From NCBI RefSeq assembly GCF_002127545.1, contig NZ_MUBK01000019.1, positions 27,502-91,501 of the forward strand: 64,000 nt of DNA, given 5' to 3'. This DNA is from Xenorhabdus beddingii. GTDB taxonomy: Bacteria > Pseudomonadota > Gammaproteobacteria > Enterobacterales > Enterobacteriaceae. Shown here piece by piece: positions 1 to 10,462 of the stretch. Both the position numbers and the translations under genes were made by a program. Below the pieces are notes generated by a model. That model made no database searches. It saw nothing but the letters and a program-made list of their open reading frames with translations, and had not been told where the DNA came from. Position 1 is the first letter of the stretch. Each line of letters starts with the position of its first letter.

Positions 1-2455
1 ACCACAATGGGCCATCACTGGATTCCACCAGCAAGTAACCTTTACCTTCCTGTGGTGCAGCCATATGCAATTTCACTTTTTCACCCGGTTTATAAGCCGG
101 TTTATCCAGTGATAATTTGACCTGATCCGGACGCACGGCGCCGGTGCCTCCGGTATTATCTTGCCATGAATAACCCGCCCAGAAATTTAGGCTAGTCACA
201 AGCTGATTTTGCGGATTGACGACTTCAATGCGATAAGATCCCCAGTCAACAGGAAAACTCACTTTCGCCATACCCTTTTCTGCAATCTGCACAGGTTCAT
301 CAGCCATCACCAAATCTTTCTGGTCATAACCAGAATCCCAACCGGCACTGTCTGACCAGCGCCAATAATAATCACGCCGTTCATAGATCAAACGTGCCCT
401 TAATTCTGATATAGCGTGTTTTTTGCCATTGGCATCCGCATAAACTATTTCGAATTCTGCCAGTGAATTCTCATCCACGTTATAGCGGTTTTCATCACGG
501 CCAGTGCTGTAATTATAAATCGTTTTCTTGTTGAAAAGTGGCCGTACCCCAACGAGCTGTTCAGCCGGCCAGATGGCTTGTTCAGCACGACGTGTCACCG
601 GACGGCCGCCAGATTCCAGCAAACTGGCCTGAACAATGACTTTTACGGGAGATGTCACCGACTTCCAGTTACTATTGCTGACAGGGAGGCTTGCTTTCCC
701 TTCATTGTCTAAGGTGAAATCAAATTCATCCAATGTACGTGTCAAATCAGTTTCTTGTTCGGAGCCAAATTCATATCCCGGTAATTTTGCCACTGCCTCA
801 CGAACAGGACGCAGGAATAGCTGCCCTTGCAGACGATTATCAGCAGCAGGCGCGCCATACAGGTAACGACCGGCTATAGCGAACTTAACATCTTGATCTT
901 TTAATACCGGCTGATGTTCAGCATTCCCTTTGATGTCCAATGCCATCCGTTCAGGCATGAAATCTTCAATATGAAATTTGTAATAACGTGGCGTGTTATC
1001 ACCTAAATCAAATCGCAGTGACCACATCCCCGTTTCAGCCTGATCAGGAATTGGAAAACGGTATTGGTACAAACCGTTTTCTGCTTGCCAAACAAAACTG
1101 CGGACAACCTGGTTATCTGCTTTCAATATATCCACTTTAACGGGTTGTGGTTTCAGTGGACGGCCATCCGCGTCACGCAATAATCCATTAACTATCAGCG
1201 TTTCCCCGGGTCGGTAGAGATCCCGTGGCCCAAAAACAAAGAACTGTTTGCTATATCCCTGAGGGCCACCAATATCAAATTCAGAAAGATCCAACGCCGG
1301 AGCATTTAAGTCGATCATGCTGGTATGGCTACCCTGAGTTGCCAGCAATAATTTGGCTTTATCCGTTTTTTCGAGCAAAGCATGCCCGTCACCGTCCGTT
1401 GTGGCCTTTGACAAAAGTTGTCCTTTTGCATCCAACAGGCGAATTTCAACACCTTTCAGACTGGAGCCTCGCGCCAGTGACTGGGTAAATACATCGATCC
1501 GGTTCAGATAGCGGTGCATCGAGACGCCAATATCACTCACTGTGAACAGGGTTATCGGGTTGCTATCCGTGTATTTTCCCGCTTGCTGTATAACGGCCAA
1601 ATAGATGCCATCGCTTTGCAATTCTTTGATGTTATTCAGTGGCAACAATAATTTTTCACGGGTATTGGCAGTAGGGTTAAGGTCAAAACGGCCCGTGTAG
1701 ACTAATTCGGTTTCTTTTAATAAATCTTGGGATTCCCAGGAATTCATATTACTGGAGTATTGCCAGTTAGCAATGAATGAGGGTAATGCTGCATCCTTGA
1801 TTCTGAAAAAGTTGACATCAACGCGATCAACGTTGAGCGCCAGAATCGGTAATCCTTCCGCCGCCTTGCTGGGTAGCAATAAACCTTTGCTGGCAAAACC
1901 CACCGTTGGCGTAATAGGCGCGGTCTTAATTTTTTTTTCATAGGCGGTTGCCAACCGGCGCTCATTTACCCCTTTGACACCTTCATCAACCGTTAACTGT
2001 AACTCACGGTCTGGCGGTAAATGACGTAATCTAAGTTCCATCTGGTTATTGGATAGTTCCCATGCACCATCCAGTTTCCCCGATTTCACATCAACAAGAT
2101 GGACTTTTTGTGAAAAATCCTGATTCGGTTCTAAAGGAACGGAGAATGTCACTACCATTGCACTGGCACCCTCCAATTGCAGTTCGGAGGCATCCAGAAT
2201 AGTCACATCTTTACCCGCATAACGTTGTGCGGGTGGTTGAGGTATCCGTTTTTGGGCGGCTCCCCCTGCAATGATGACTTCCTGATTGGTTAAGCCTTTA
2301 TTGGCCTGATTTTCAGTGTGTTCTGTTTTGGTTTTCTCTGTGTTGTCAGATTGGTCGCATCCAGACAACACAAATAACGCAAATAGTGAAGCCAGCATTA
2401 CCGCAAGGTATCGCTTTCCCCTTGCAGCCTGTTGCCGAAGTTGATATTGATACAT
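1..2455 (-). CDS. yfhM: alpha-2-macroglobulin-like lipoprotein (YfhM type), 3' end outside window
   Basis: An open frame runs without a stop from an ATG at 2455 to the window edge, giving about 818 N-terminal residues; the E. coli family member is about 1650 residues, so roughly half is present. The N-terminus is a lipoprotein signal with a hydrophobic stretch and lipobox LSGC (Cys33). The rest reads as consecutive macroglobulin-like beta domains (phrases such as FGPRDLYRPGETL and KPAYKPGEKVKL are typical). Family members are periplasmic, membrane-anchored protease traps that act with peptidoglycan repair enzymes such as PbpC. The thioester region that would define the trap lies outside the window. 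A second in-frame ATG six bases upstream (2461) could also start it. sseA, which lies between this gene and sseB in E. coli, is absent here. Confidence 0.9.
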   Translation of the reverse strand, partial: MYQYQLRQQAARGKRYLAVMLASLFALFVLSGCDQSDNTEKTKTEHTENQANKGLTNQEVIIAGGAAQKRIPQPPAQRYAGKDVTILDASELQLEGASAMVVTFSVPLEPNQDFSQKVHLVDVKSGKLDGAWELSNNQMELRLRHLPPDRELQLTVDEGVKGVNERRLATAYEKKIKTAPITPTVGFASKGLLLPSKAAEGLPILALNVDRVDVNFFRIKDAALPSFIANWQYSSNMNSWESQDLLKETELVYTGRFDLNPTANTREKLLLPLNNIKELQSDGIYLAVIQQAGKYTDSNPITLFTVSDIGVSMHRYLNRIDVFTQSLARGSSLKGVEIRLLDAKGQLLSKATTDGDGHALLEKTDKAKLLLATQGSHTSMIDLNAPALDLSEFDIGGPQGYSKQFFVFGPRDLYRPGETLIVNGLLRDADGRPLKPQPVKVDILKADNQVVRSFVWQAENGLYQYRFPIPDQAETGMWSLRFDLGDNTPRYYKFHIEDFMPERMALDIKGNAEHQPVLKDQDVKFAIAGRYLYGAPAADNRLQGQLFLRPVREAVAKLPGYEFGSEQETDLTRTLDEFDFTLDNEGKASLPVSNSNWKSVTSPVKVIVQASLLESGGRPVTRRAEQAIWPAEQLVGVRPLFNKKTIYNYSTGRDENRYNVDENSLAEFEIVYADANGKKHAISELRARLIYERRDYYWRWSDSAGWDSGYDQKDLVMADEPVQIAEKGMAKVSFPVDWGSYRIEVVNPQNQLVTSLNFWAGYSWQDNTGGTGAVRPDQVKLSLDKPAYKPGEKVKLHMAAPQEGKGYLLVESSDGPLW

Positions 2456-2691
2456 AACCATAACCCTTGTTGTTTGCCGGATAACCCGGAGTATTGTGCT
2501 TCTTGAATATTCATTATGGTACTTCCTATTTAACTTGACCAAAGCGCAGAAAAAATAACGAAATGTTTATCCGAAATAAAATTCATTCTGCGCTTTTGTT
2601 CCATATTCTTTTAAATCTTCGGTGACTCTCGCAATTTTGATGGGACAATTGCAATTAAATTACACGAATAACACTATTGATTAATCAAACA

Positions 2692-3171
2692 CTATTGATT
2701 AACCACAGGAATGGTATCCCTCAGCCAGCTACCTAATTTTCGCTGGTAGAAAGGTTGGGTATGCTCAATCAGGTAATGGCTGATCCCTCGTTCTTTTTCA
2801 TCAAGCAAGCAGAAATCGACCGATTCATCTTCATCCAGATATTCGCAGGCCAGTTCACCCGCTGCTTGAATCACCAGATTGATCTCATCACTTGATGGTG
2901 CTCCGCTGAACTCTAAACCAATTAATAGATTGGGTTTTTCATCGACCTGTTTATCATGGGCCATGACCAGAAAAGCACGCCGGAGGGACTTATGTTGCCT
3001 GAATAAATTAATCAATGCTTCAATAAGCTGAACGGGTTGTTCTTCAGGCTGACTAAGAGTAATGCGGCTTCCACTGGGGACGTCTATTTCTGTAGCAGCA
3101 CCATTTGATAAGCTCATGAAAATCTCCGGATATTGCTGTTTGAATGGGGTTAAGACGGTTGAAAAGTTCAA
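2692..3171 (-). CDS. sseB: SseB-like protein, C-terminal domain only
   Basis: The 159-residue product matches the C-terminal half of E. coli SseB (enhanced serine sensitivity protein): conserved stretches are RRAFLV, LLIGLEF, EYLDEDESVDFCL, KGISHYL-like GISHYLIEHTQPFY and GSWLRDT. E. coli SseB is about 258 residues, with an N-terminal domain that is missing here; only 58 bases separate this start from the end of pepB, so there is no room for it. The function is not firmly known; overexpression in E. coli alters serine sensitivity. It lies downstream of pepB on the same strand and is probably co-transcribed. An internal ATG at residue 19 is an alternative start. Confidence 0.8.
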   Translation of the reverse strand: MNFSTVLTPFKQQYPEIFMSLSNGAATEIDVPSGSRITLSQPEEQPVQLIEALINLFRQHKSLRRAFLVMAHDKQVDEKPNLLIGLEFSGAPSSDEINLVIQAAGELACEYLDEDESVDFCLLDEKERGISHYLIEHTQPFYQRKLGSWLRDTIPVVNQ

Positions 3172-3229
3172 TCACATAGCCCCCCATTAAGAGAGGCTAT
3201 CAAGAAAGTTCATTTGAAGACGTTACTCT

Positions 3230-4525
3230 TTATTTCGCTTTAGCCAGCAATAAATTGGCAATCGTGCGCACACCATATCCCGTTGCCCCTGCAGCCCACT
3301 GTTCAACAGATGATTTTCGGTAAGTGGCTGAACAATCGATATGTACCCAGCCTTTTTTGTAGTTTTCTACAAAGTGAGACAGGAACGCCGCTGCGGTACT
3401 TGCTCCCGCTGAATGGGCGGGTGATGCAATGTTGTTCAGGTCAGCAAAGTTGGATGGCAATTGACTACGATGGAATTCAGCCAGCGGTAAGCGCCAGAAC
3501 AATTCATTTTCACTGTCGGCCGCAGCCAGTAAGTCAGAGACCAGTTGATCATCAAAGCCTAATACTGAGTGGTAATCATTGCCGACTGCTGTTTTCGCTG
3601 CACCCGTTAATGTTGCAGCATCAATAATAAGTTGTGCCTTTTCCGCACTGGCGTCAATCAAACCATCAGCCAGAACCAGACGCCCTTCTGCATCAGTATT
3701 CATGACTTCAACGGATTTACCATTGCGATAACGAATAATGTCACCCAATTTGAATGCATTGCTGCTCACCATATTATCTGCCATGCTCAGGAACAGTTTT
3801 ACGCGATGTTTTAAACCGCGACTGATGGCAAGAGCCAATGCTCCGGTTAATGTTGCCGAGCCGCCCATATCCGATTTCATGGAATCCATAAAATTGGAAG
3901 GTTTGAGGCTGTATCCGCCGGAATCAAAGGTAATCCCTTTACCGACCAGACAGGCAAAGACAGGGGTTGCTGCATCTTTTGTCGGGTTGAAGTCCAATGC
4001 CAGAAAAACCGGTTCACGAGAAGAACCCCGGCCGACCGTATGTACGCCCATATAACCCTGCTCACGCAGTTCATTCCCTTTGATAATCCGATAACTGACG
4101 GCATCACCCGCAACCCCCGTCAGTAAATCAATGGCTCGCTGGGCAAGCTGTTGCGGCCCCAGCTCTTCTGCGGGAAGGTTGATGGTATCACGTACCCAAT
4201 CAATGAATTTGATCCGGCTTTCCAGCTCTTGTTTGTCCGCCACGGAGAGTTGCGGCCATTCAATCGCACGCAGCCCCTTGGGTGAACGGAACCCCAGCCA
4301 GAATGCCCAACTTCTTTCCAGATCCCAACCATCCCCCGCTAAAGCAACATTGCGTATTCCTTGTCCATCAATTTTATGCCCGGCACGCTGAATAGCGCCC
4401 AATTTTCCGTTGTCTGCCAAGTGAATGGTGATCCCCTGCTCACTCGAACTCATGAGTGCTTTCTCACCCCAGCAAGCATTAGCGGGTTCATAAGACAGTG
4501 TTATGGGCATGATTTGCTTTGTCAT
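3230..4525 (-). CDS. pepB: aminopeptidase B (peptidase M17)
   Basis: The 431-residue product is full length for PepB, a cytosolic hexameric metallo-aminopeptidase that removes N-terminal residues, with a preference for acidic ones, from peptides. The M17 signature NTDAEGRL is at residues 276-283, and metal-binding stretches [10 protein letters not shown] (about 195-204) and KSDMGG (217-222) are present. Mature-fold N-domain precedes them. It follows the isc operon in the same direction as in E. coli, but an intrinsic terminator at 4587-4608 separates it from iscX, so it probably has its own promoter. The reading frame starts at ATG 4525, giving [11 protein letters not shown], which agrees with the enteric family. 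Confidence 0.96.
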   Translation of the reverse strand: MTKQIMPITLSYEPANACWGEKALMSSSEQGITIHLADNGKLGAIQRAGHKIDGQGIRNVALAGDGWDLERSWAFWLGFRSPKGLRAIEWPQLSVADKQELESRIKFIDWVRDTINLPAEELGPQQLAQRAIDLLTGVAGDAVSYRIIKGNELREQGYMGVHTVGRGSSREPVFLALDFNPTKDAATPVFACLVGKGITFDSGGYSLKPSNFMDSMKSDMGGSATLTGALALAISRGLKHRVKLFLSMADNMVSSNAFKLGDIIRYRNGKSVEVMNTDAEGRLVLADGLIDASAEKAQLIIDAATLTGAAKTAVGNDYHSVLGFDDQLVSDLLAAADSENELFWRLPLAEFHRSQLPSNFADLNNIASPAHSAGASTAAAFLSHFVENYKKGWVHIDCSATYRKSSVEQWAAGATGYGVRTIANLLLAKAK

Positions 4526-4586
4526 TTTTTCTCACTTCTTATCTTATTGTTCACTGTTTCACAGTGTTAGGATTGATTGATGTAAA

Positions 4587-4610
4587 AAAACTGGCAAATG
4601 CCAGTTTTCC
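4587..4610 (-). terminator. intrinsic terminator after iscX
   Basis: Read on the minus strand, AAAACTGGC and GCCAGTTTT form a nine-base stem with a four-base loop, followed by a run of seven T. It sits between iscX and pepB and should end the isc transcript. The arms are symmetrical, but the T run is on the minus-strand side. Confidence 0.8.
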
Positions 4611-4676
4611 ATTAAATGCAGACGATGCCAAGCTATTGAGCAAGAATCGATGAGTTTGCGCTATTTTTTTGGCGCG

Positions 4677-4871
4677 TTACTCATATTCATCCAGCCACAC
4701 GAGCAAGATAGCTTCCAATATTTTTTCGTTGGATTTCTGTGGATCATCATCAAAACCATCCAGTTCACAAATCCATTCATGCATATCGGTGAAACGCACT
4801 GTTTTGGGATCTAAATCCGGAAATTTATCATACAGTGCTTCGCCAATATCACGAATGTCAGACCATTTCAT
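4677..4871 (-). CDS. iscX: Fe-S assembly protein IscX
   Basis: The product is a small acidic 64-residue protein of the IscX (YfhJ) family: [19 protein letters not shown] at the N-terminus and LVWLDEYE at the C-terminus are diagnostic. IscX binds IscS and iron and tunes the rate of cluster assembly, competing with CyaY and ferredoxin for the same IscS surface. It is the last gene of the isc operon, 14 bases after fdx. The length equals the E. coli protein (66 residues) closely. Confidence 0.95.
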   Translation of the reverse strand: MKWSDIRDIGEALYDKFPDLDPKTVRFTDMHEWICELDGFDDDPQKSNEKILEAILLVWLDEYE

Positions 4872-4885
4872 TTTCCGTTCTCCTG

Positions 4886-5221
4886 TCAGTGCTCACGAGC
4901 GTGGTTGATGGAATATTTAGGGATTTCTACCACCAAATCCTCATCTGTGACTTTGGCCTGGCAACTCAACCGACTTTCTGGTTCCAGCCCCCATGCTTTG
5001 TCCAACATGTCATCTTCCAGCTCAGTACTTTCTTGCAGTGAGTCAAAACCTTCCCTGACGATGCAGTGGCAGGTCGTACACGCACAAGATTTTTCACAAG
5101 CATGTTCAATTTCAATGCCATTACGCAGTGCAACATCCAGAATTGATTCGCCTTCCTTAGCGTCCAATACTGCACCTTCAGGGCAAAGTTCGTTATGAGG
5201 TAAAAATACAATTTTAGGCAT
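4886..5221 (-). CDS. fdx: ISC-type [2Fe-2S] ferredoxin
   Basis: The 111-residue product carries the adrenodoxin-type cysteine set: Cys42, Cys48 and Cys51 in [11 protein letters not shown] plus Cys87, exactly as in E. coli Fdx, with the additional non-ligand Cys46. It donates electrons during cluster assembly on IscU and for reductive coupling. It begins two bases after the hscA stop (minus strand), so translation is probably coupled. Full length, no anomalies. Confidence 0.97.
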   Translation of the reverse strand: MPKIVFLPHNELCPEGAVLDAKEGESILDVALRNGIEIEHACEKSCACTTCHCIVREGFDSLQESTELEDDMLDKAWGLEPESRLSCQAKVTDEDLVVEIPKYSINHAREH

Positions 5222-5223
5222 AA

Positions 5224-7071
5224 TTAAATCTCATCCACAGAATGACCCGCCAAAGCCCGGCGGATTGATGTGTCCATACGGCGCGCGGCAAATTCCTGCG
5301 TTTGTTTGTCCAATTCTTTAATTGCACTTTCAATCGCATCAGGGGAAGTTCCCTGAGCACATTCAATTAATACTTGTGCAGCCGCGTCAATGGCGGCATG
5401 TTCTTGCTGGCTCAATAAGTCAGCATCTTTCTCCAGTGCACCGGTTAAACTTTCCAGAACCCGGGCCGCTTCTACTTTTTGTTCAGCCAATTTACGTGCC
5501 TGAATGTCTTCTTGTGCATTCGACATGGAGTCTTTGAGCATACGTGCGATTTCTTCATCCGATAAACCATAGGAAGGTTTTACCTGAATGGCAGCCTCAA
5601 CACCCGTGGATTTTTCCAATGCGCTGACGCTCAGTAGGCCATCCGCATCGACCTGAAAAGTCACACGAATATGCGCCCCCCCCGCCGGTAATGGTGGAAT
5701 GCCGCGCAATGTGAACCGTGCCAGTGAACGACAATCACTGACCAATTCCCTTTCGCCTTGCACCACATGGATGCTCATCGCACTTTGACCATCTTTGAAG
5801 GTGGTAAATTCTTGCGCTCTGGCAACAGGGATGGTGGTATTACGTGGAATGACTTTTTCAACCAGCCCGCCCATGGTTTCCAGACCGAGTGACAGCGGGA
5901 TGACATCCAGCAAGAGCATTTCGCTGTCAGGTTTGTTGCCCACCAGAATATCAGCCTGAATTGAAGCGCCAACGGCCACCACTTTGTCTGGATCAATAGA
6001 AGTCAGTGGCTCACGCGCAAAGAATTCCCCTACCATACTGCGCACCAGGGGGACTCGGGTTGAACCGCCAACCATGACTACCTGCAAAACTTCATCAGCG
6101 GTAACACCCGCATCTTTCAGCGCCCTGCGACAAGAAATTAATGTGCGTTTGACCAGAGAGGCAATCAGGGCGTTGAATTCGGTGCGGCTAATTTTGCCCT
6201 GCCAGTCAGCAATGCGGATTTCCGCACTCTCCGCTTCACTCAGGGTGATTTTGGCTTGGGTGGCAATATCCAGCAATTGACGCTGCAATCCATGATCGTT
6301 ATCGCTGATCCCAGCCTGTTCCCGGACCCAATTCGCCAGCAATGAGTCAAAATCATCGCCACCCAGTGCGGTATCGCCCCCTGTCGCCAGCACTTCAAAT
6401 ACACCACGGCTAAGGCGGAGAATGGAAACGTCAAATGTTCCGCCTCCCAGATCGTAAACGGCGATGACGCCTTCCTGACCTGAGTCAAGGCCATAAGCAA
6501 TGGCGGCGGCGGTCGGTTCATTCAAAAGACGAAGAACATGCAAACCCGCTAAACGCGCAGCATCTTTGGTTCCCTGGCGTTGTGCATCATCAAAATAGGC
6601 CGGAACGGTGATCACGACACCATCAAGTTTGCCATCCAAGGTTTCTTCCGCCCGCTGTGCCAACGATTTCAAGATGTCAGAAGAAACCTGAATAGGATCA
6701 ACCAAACCCGCCACGGTGTTGATCAACGGCAGACCGTTTTCACTCGCCTGAAGTTGATAGGGCAGGTTGGGATAACGTTGCTGAATGTCGGCCAAAGAGC
6801 GTCCCATCATCCGCTTGACGGAACTCACGGTATTGGCAGGATCTGATGCAGCTTGCTGACGCGCCAGCCAGCCAACCTGAATGTCTTCTTTGCGGTATTG
6901 CACAACGGAAGGAAGCAAGTGACGGTTTTCACTATCCGCCAGGGTTTCCGCCTGACCACTGCGGACGGTCGCAACCAGTGAGTGAGTCGTACCCAAATCA
7001 ATCCCCACAGCCAGACGACGCTGGTGAGGTGCGGCAGATAAACCAGGCTCGCTGATTTGTAATAAAGCCAT
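5224..7071 (-). CDS. hscA: Hsp70-type chaperone HscA
   Basis: The 615-residue product is the specialised Hsp70 that, with ATP and the co-chaperone HscB, binds the LPPVK peptide of IscU and helps transfer the cluster to acceptor proteins. The N-terminal ATPase domain shows the phosphate loop [13 protein letters not shown] (about 22-34), [11 protein letters not shown] and [11 protein letters not shown]; the peptide-binding domain follows from about residue 390. Length matches E. coli HscA (616). The order hscB-hscA-fdx-iscX is standard. Confidence 0.98.
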   Translation of the reverse strand: MALLQISEPGLSAAPHQRRLAVGIDLGTTHSLVATVRSGQAETLADSENRHLLPSVVQYRKEDIQVGWLARQQAASDPANTVSSVKRMMGRSLADIQQRYPNLPYQLQASENGLPLINTVAGLVDPIQVSSDILKSLAQRAEETLDGKLDGVVITVPAYFDDAQRQGTKDAARLAGLHVLRLLNEPTAAAIAYGLDSGQEGVIAVYDLGGGTFDVSILRLSRGVFEVLATGGDTALGGDDFDSLLANWVREQAGISDNDHGLQRQLLDIATQAKITLSEAESAEIRIADWQGKISRTEFNALIASLVKRTLISCRRALKDAGVTADEVLQVVMVGGSTRVPLVRSMVGEFFAREPLTSIDPDKVVAVGASIQADILVGNKPDSEMLLLDVIPLSLGLETMGGLVEKVIPRNTTIPVARAQEFTTFKDGQSAMSIHVVQGERELVSDCRSLARFTLRGIPPLPAGGAHIRVTFQVDADGLLSVSALEKSTGVEAAIQVKPSYGLSDEEIARMLKDSMSNAQEDIQARKLAEQKVEAARVLESLTGALEKDADLLSQQEHAAIDAAAQVLIECAQGTSPDAIESAIKELDKQTQEFAARRMDTSIRRALAGHSVDEI

Positions 7072-7097
7072 ATGTACCCCTAAATAAATCTGTTCAG

Positions 7098-7619
7098 CTA
7101 AAAATCATCCAGCAACCGCTCTTCCAGTTGTTCAACCTGCTGTTGCAATTTATCCAAAAAGCGTAATTTACGAACCGTATCGGCTGCAATTGACCATTCG
7201 GCAGCCTCTAGCTGCTGTTCCATCTGCTCACTGCGAGTTTTAATCATTTTATTCAGGCGAGATGAAAAATGAGTCAGTGCTGTTTCTGGTTCCGCGCTAT
7301 GTTCAATGACATCAAGCTCTTCGCGCAATTCCAACTGCTGCATCAGGAAAGCGCTATCCTGCATCGTATGCTGTTCGCTGGATAGATCAAACCCTTGCTG
7401 AGAAAGTATATATTCTGCGCGTTTCAGGGGATGTTTGAGTGTCTGGTAACCCGCATTGATAGTCGCGGCTTGTTGGAGTGCCAGCATTTTTTCACGTTCT
7501 GGCTGATTGGCAAAACGATCAGGATGAAACCGACGCTGTAATTCCTGATAACGGGTCGCCAACAGTTCACGGTCAATCACATAACGCGGAGGCAGCCCAA
7601 ATAAAGTAAAATAGTCCAT
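7098..7619 (-). CDS. hscB: J-domain co-chaperone HscB
   Basis: The 173-residue product has an N-terminal J domain with the HPD motif at residues 32-34 ([10 protein letters not shown]) and a C-terminal helical domain that binds IscU. HscB delivers IscU to HscA and stimulates its ATPase activity. Length and start ([10 protein letters not shown]) match the enteric family. It lies 26 bases upstream of hscA and 43 bases downstream of iscA. Confidence 0.97.
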   Translation of the reverse strand: MDYFTLFGLPPRYVIDRELLATRYQELQRRFHPDRFANQPEREKMLALQQAATINAGYQTLKHPLKRAEYILSQQGFDLSSEQHTMQDSAFLMQQLELREELDVIEHSAEPETALTHFSSRLNKMIKTRSEQMEQQLEAAEWSIAADTVRKLRFLDKLQQQVEQLEERLLDDF

Positions 7620-7662
7620 AAGTTACTCTTAGTTTCGCAAAGTGCGGGGTCAAAAAAGGGGG

Positions 7663-7986
7663 TTAAACGTGGAAACTTTCTCCACAGCCGCATTCGCTGG
7701 AAACATTCGGGTTGTTGAATTGAAAACCTTCGTTCAGACCTTCTTTTACAAAATCCAACTCAGTACCATCAAGGTAAAGGATACTTTTACCATCAACGAT
7801 GACTTTCACACCTTTATCTTCAAAAACCTGATCTTCCTCATTAACTGTATCAGCAAATTCAAGTACATATGCCATACCAGAGCAGCCGGATGTTCTCACT
7901 CCCAAACGCAACCCGACACCTTTTCCGCGATTGTCAAGAAAGGCCAAAATACGCTGGGCTGCACTTTCTGTCAGGGAAATTGACAT
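7663..7986 (-). CDS. iscA: A-type Fe-S carrier IscA
   Basis: The 107-residue product has the three A-type cysteines: Cys35 (TSGCSGM) and the C-terminal pair Cys99 and Cys101 (ECGCGESF). IscA carries iron or [4Fe-4S] clusters to apo-proteins. The frame stays open 15 codons upstream, but the ATG at 7986 ([10 protein letters not shown]) agrees with the family and has a GAGGTG ribosome-binding site. The gap to iscU is 134 bases, wider than the few tens of bases usual in enterics, and contains a hairpin at 8015-8039. Confidence 0.97.
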   Translation of the reverse strand: MSISLTESAAQRILAFLDNRGKGVGLRLGVRTSGCSGMAYVLEFADTVNEEDQVFEDKGVKVIVDGKSILYLDGTELDFVKEGLNEGFQFNNPNVSSECGCGESFHV

Positions 7987-8014
7987 ACAACACCTCACTT
8001 TTAAAACTAGTAAA

Positions 8015-8039
8015 GGTGGATATTGAACCAATATCCACC
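8015..8039 (-). terminator. hairpin between iscU and iscA, possible attenuator
   Basis: On the minus strand, GGTGGATATTG and CAATATCCACC form a perfect 11-base stem around a three-base loop, followed by TTTACTAGTTTT. It lies in the 134-base gap after iscU and could partly terminate transcription or protect the 3' end of a processed iscRSU message. The T run is interrupted, so partial readthrough is likely if it terminates at all. Confidence 0.55.
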
Positions 8040-8120
8040 AGAGTTATTTTCTTTTTGCGAAACTTTCTTTTTGCAAGATTCTCTTTGACAAAACACGCTT
8101 CTACAAAACGACAAGAAAAG

Positions 8121-8507
8121 TTATTTTGCCTGGCGCTTGCTCTTGTAGTCAGCAATCGCCGCTTTGATTGCATCTTCTGCCAAAATAGAACAGTGGATTT
8201 TCACGGGTGGCAATTCCAATTCGTCAGCAATCTGAGTGTTTTTGATCGCCTCAGCCTGTTCCAGCGATTTCCCTTTCATCCATTCTGTTACCAGAGAACT
8301 GGATGCAATCGCAGAGCCACAACCGTAGGTTTTGAAACGTGCGTCTTCGATGATACCCTCATCGCTGACTTTAATTTGCAATCGCATGACGTCACCACAA
8401 GCAGGTGCTCCTACCATGCCGCTGCCCACTGAAGGGTCTTCACTATCGAATGAACCAACATTACGTGGGTTTTCATAGTGATCAATTACTTTGTCGCTGT
8501 AAGCCAT
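8121..8507 (-). CDS. iscU: Fe-S scaffold protein IscU
   Basis: The 128-residue scaffold has all three cluster-binding cysteines: Cys37 (GAPACGDVM), Cys63 (YGCGSAIASSS) and Cys106 (VKIHCSIL). The HscA recognition motif LPPVK is at residues 99-103. New [2Fe-2S] clusters are assembled here from sulfur delivered by IscS. It begins 24 bases after iscS. Length equals the E. coli protein. Confidence 0.98.
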   Translation of the reverse strand: MAYSDKVIDHYENPRNVGSFDSEDPSVGSGMVGAPACGDVMRLQIKVSDEGIIEDARFKTYGCGSAIASSSLVTEWMKGKSLEQAEAIKNTQIADELELPPVKIHCSILAEDAIKAAIADYKSKRQAK

Positions 8508-8531
8508 ATCGTTACTCCTGAAACCGTCTGA

Positions 8532-9746
8532 TTAATGATGAGACCATTCGATGGTGCTGAGATCCACACCCTGTTTGAACATTTCCCACAGTGGAGAAAG
8601 GTCACGCAGGTGATCAATCGAGTTGTGAATCAACTTGATTGCATAGTCTATTTCTTCTTCTGTGGTAAAACGCCCCAAAGAGAAACGAATAGAACTGTGT
8701 GCCAGTTCATCATTCATGCCTAGTGCGCGCAGGACATAAGAAGGCTCCAGACTCGCGGAAGTACATGCCGAGCCAGAAGAAACCGCCAGATCTTTCAGTG
8801 ACATCATCAATGACTCACCTTCAATATAGTTGAAGCTGACATTCAGAATGTGTGGCGCACCCAGTTCTAAATCACCGTTCAGATAAACTTCTTCGATATC
8901 TTTGATACCGTTCCACAAGCGCAGACGCAAACCACGCAGACGTTCTGCTTCTGATTCCAGCTCTTCTTTTGCGATACGGTAGGCTTCACCCATGCCAACG
9001 ATCTGGTGAACAGGCAATGTCCCTGAACGCATACCGCGCTCATGACCGCCACCGTGCTGCTGCGCTTCGATACGCACGCGGGGTTTGCGGCGAACATACA
9101 GCGCACCGATACCCATCGGGCCATAAAGTTTATGGGCAGAGAAAGACATCAGATCAACTTTCAGTTTACTGAGGTCGATAGGCAATTTACCGACACTTTG
9201 CGTTGCATCCACATGGAAAATAATGCCACGGCTACGGCACATGTCACCAATGGTCACGATATCTTGCACAATGCCGATTTCGTTATTGACATGCATGATC
9301 GAAACCAGAATTGTCTCTTCACGCATGGAGGCTTCCAGCTCTTTCAGATCAATCATGCCATTGCTCATGGGGGCAAGGTAAGTGATCTCAAAACCTTCAC
9401 GCTCTAGCTGCCGACAAGTATCTAAAACCGCTTTGTGCTCAGTTTTGCAGGTGATAATGTGCTTGCCTTTTTTCTGATAAAATTTTGCAGCACCTTTAAT
9501 CGCAAGGTTATCTGATTCTGTTGCACCTGAAGTAAACACGATTTCACGCGGGTCTGCTCCGATCAAATCAGCAATTTGATTACGCGCAATATCAACCGCT
9601 TCTTCAGCCTGCCAGCCAAAACGGTGTGAACGGGAAGCTGGGTTACCAAAAATCCCGTCCATAGTCAGATAGTTCATCATCTTTTCAGCAACACGTTGAT
9701 CAACTGGTGTTGTTGCTGAATAGTCCAAATAAATGGGTAATTTCAT
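8532..9746 (-). CDS. iscS: cysteine desulfurase IscS
   Basis: The 404-residue product is a class V aminotransferase-fold, PLP-dependent enzyme that converts cysteine to alanine and a persulfide used for Fe-S clusters and tRNA thiolation. His104 stacks on PLP, Lys206 in [10 protein letters not shown] binds PLP, and Cys328 in [10 protein letters not shown] is the mobile-loop persulfide residue, all at the E. coli positions. It lies 49 bases downstream of iscR. Confidence 0.98.
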   Translation of the reverse strand: MKLPIYLDYSATTPVDQRVAEKMMNYLTMDGIFGNPASRSHRFGWQAEEAVDIARNQIADLIGADPREIVFTSGATESDNLAIKGAAKFYQKKGKHIITCKTEHKAVLDTCRQLEREGFEITYLAPMSNGMIDLKELEASMREETILVSIMHVNNEIGIVQDIVTIGDMCRSRGIIFHVDATQSVGKLPIDLSKLKVDLMSFSAHKLYGPMGIGALYVRRKPRVRIEAQQHGGGHERGMRSGTLPVHQIVGMGEAYRIAKEELESEAERLRGLRLRLWNGIKDIEEVYLNGDLELGAPHILNVSFNYIEGESLMMSLKDLAVSSGSACTSASLEPSYVLRALGMNDELAHSSIRFSLGRFTTEEEIDYAIKLIHNSIDHLRDLSPLWEMFKQGVDLSTIEWSHH

Positions 9747-9795
9747 TGCTCACATGCTCCGTAAGACACTTTTAATACTTCTGTTTGCCGCAAGA

Positions 9796-10290
9796 TTATG
9801 CACGCAGGTTAACGTTAATCGTCTCTTGAGGTCTGCCATTGGGTGTACGGCGCTTATCGCTGTCTTGACGATCAGCCACGTCTAACACTTCTTGGTTATT
9901 CACTAATTCTTCTAAACTGATACTGCTCAGGAAACCCGTGATGCGGTCACTGAGGTCACGCCACAATGTATGGGTCAAACAACGATCACCGCCCTGACAG
10001 CCTTCCCTGCCCTGACAACGAGTTGCATCAACGGATTCATCAACAGCAGAAATCACTTCGGCAACGACAATCTTACCGGCATCTCTGCCCAGTAAATAAC
10101 CGCCACCCGGACCACGGACGCTAGAAACCAGACCATTTTTACGCAGGCGGGAGAATAACTGCTCAAGATAGGAAAGGGAAATTCCCTGACGTTCAGAAAT
10201 GTCGGCTAATGGCACCGGCCCTTCTTGTGAATGCAACGCCACATCTAGCATGGCAGTTACCGCATAACGTCCTTTTGATGTCAGTCTCAT
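9796..10290 (-). CDS. iscR: Fe-S-sensing transcriptional regulator IscR
   Basis: The 164-residue Rrf2-family protein has an N-terminal winged helix and the [2Fe-2S] ligands Cys92, Cys98 and Cys104 ([17 protein letters not shown], with His107). With a cluster it represses its own operon through type 1 sites; without one it activates other targets. Two type 1-like sites overlap the promoter upstream (10329-10378), consistent with autoregulation. First gene of the isc operon. Confidence 0.98.
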   Translation of the reverse strand: MRLTSKGRYAVTAMLDVALHSQEGPVPLADISERQGISLSYLEQLFSRLRKNGLVSSVRGPGGGYLLGRDAGKIVVAEVISAVDESVDATRCQGREGCQGGDRCLTHTLWRDLSDRITGFLSSISLEELVNNQEVLDVADRQDSDKRRTPNGRPQETINVNLRA

Positions 10291-10320
10291 AACAAAAACT
10301 CCATGGTGAAATATAATGAA

Positions 10321-10378
10321 ATTGTGACATTCCTGAGTATTTTAGTCAACTATTTAACCTAGTAATTTACTCAACTAT
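10321..10378 (-). promoter_or_regulatory. iscR promoter with two IscR type 1 sites
   Basis: On the minus strand TTGACT (10344-10349) is followed after 17 bases by CACAAT (10321-10326), a sigma-70-type promoter 31 bases ahead of the iscR start. Two type 1 IscR-like sites overlap it: ATAGTTGACTAAAATACTC (within 10329-10353) and ATAGTTGAGTAAATTACTAG (within 10355-10378). The arrangement resembles the E. coli iscR promoter. Confidence 0.85.
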
Positions 10379-10462
10379 TATTTGATGGCCCTTTCACTTT
10401 TTTTCACCTGTCTATCCTGGGTCTTCTGGCTGTTCCTGCTGCCTTTTCCTGCCAAATATCCG

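Noticed and set aside
636..1488. Plus-strand open frames opposite the alpha-2-macroglobulin gene
   Set aside because: They are antisense shadows of a long, well-supported coding frame.
3283..4391. Several plus-strand open frames opposite pepB
   Set aside because: They overlap each other and a complete pepB, and show no protein family signature.
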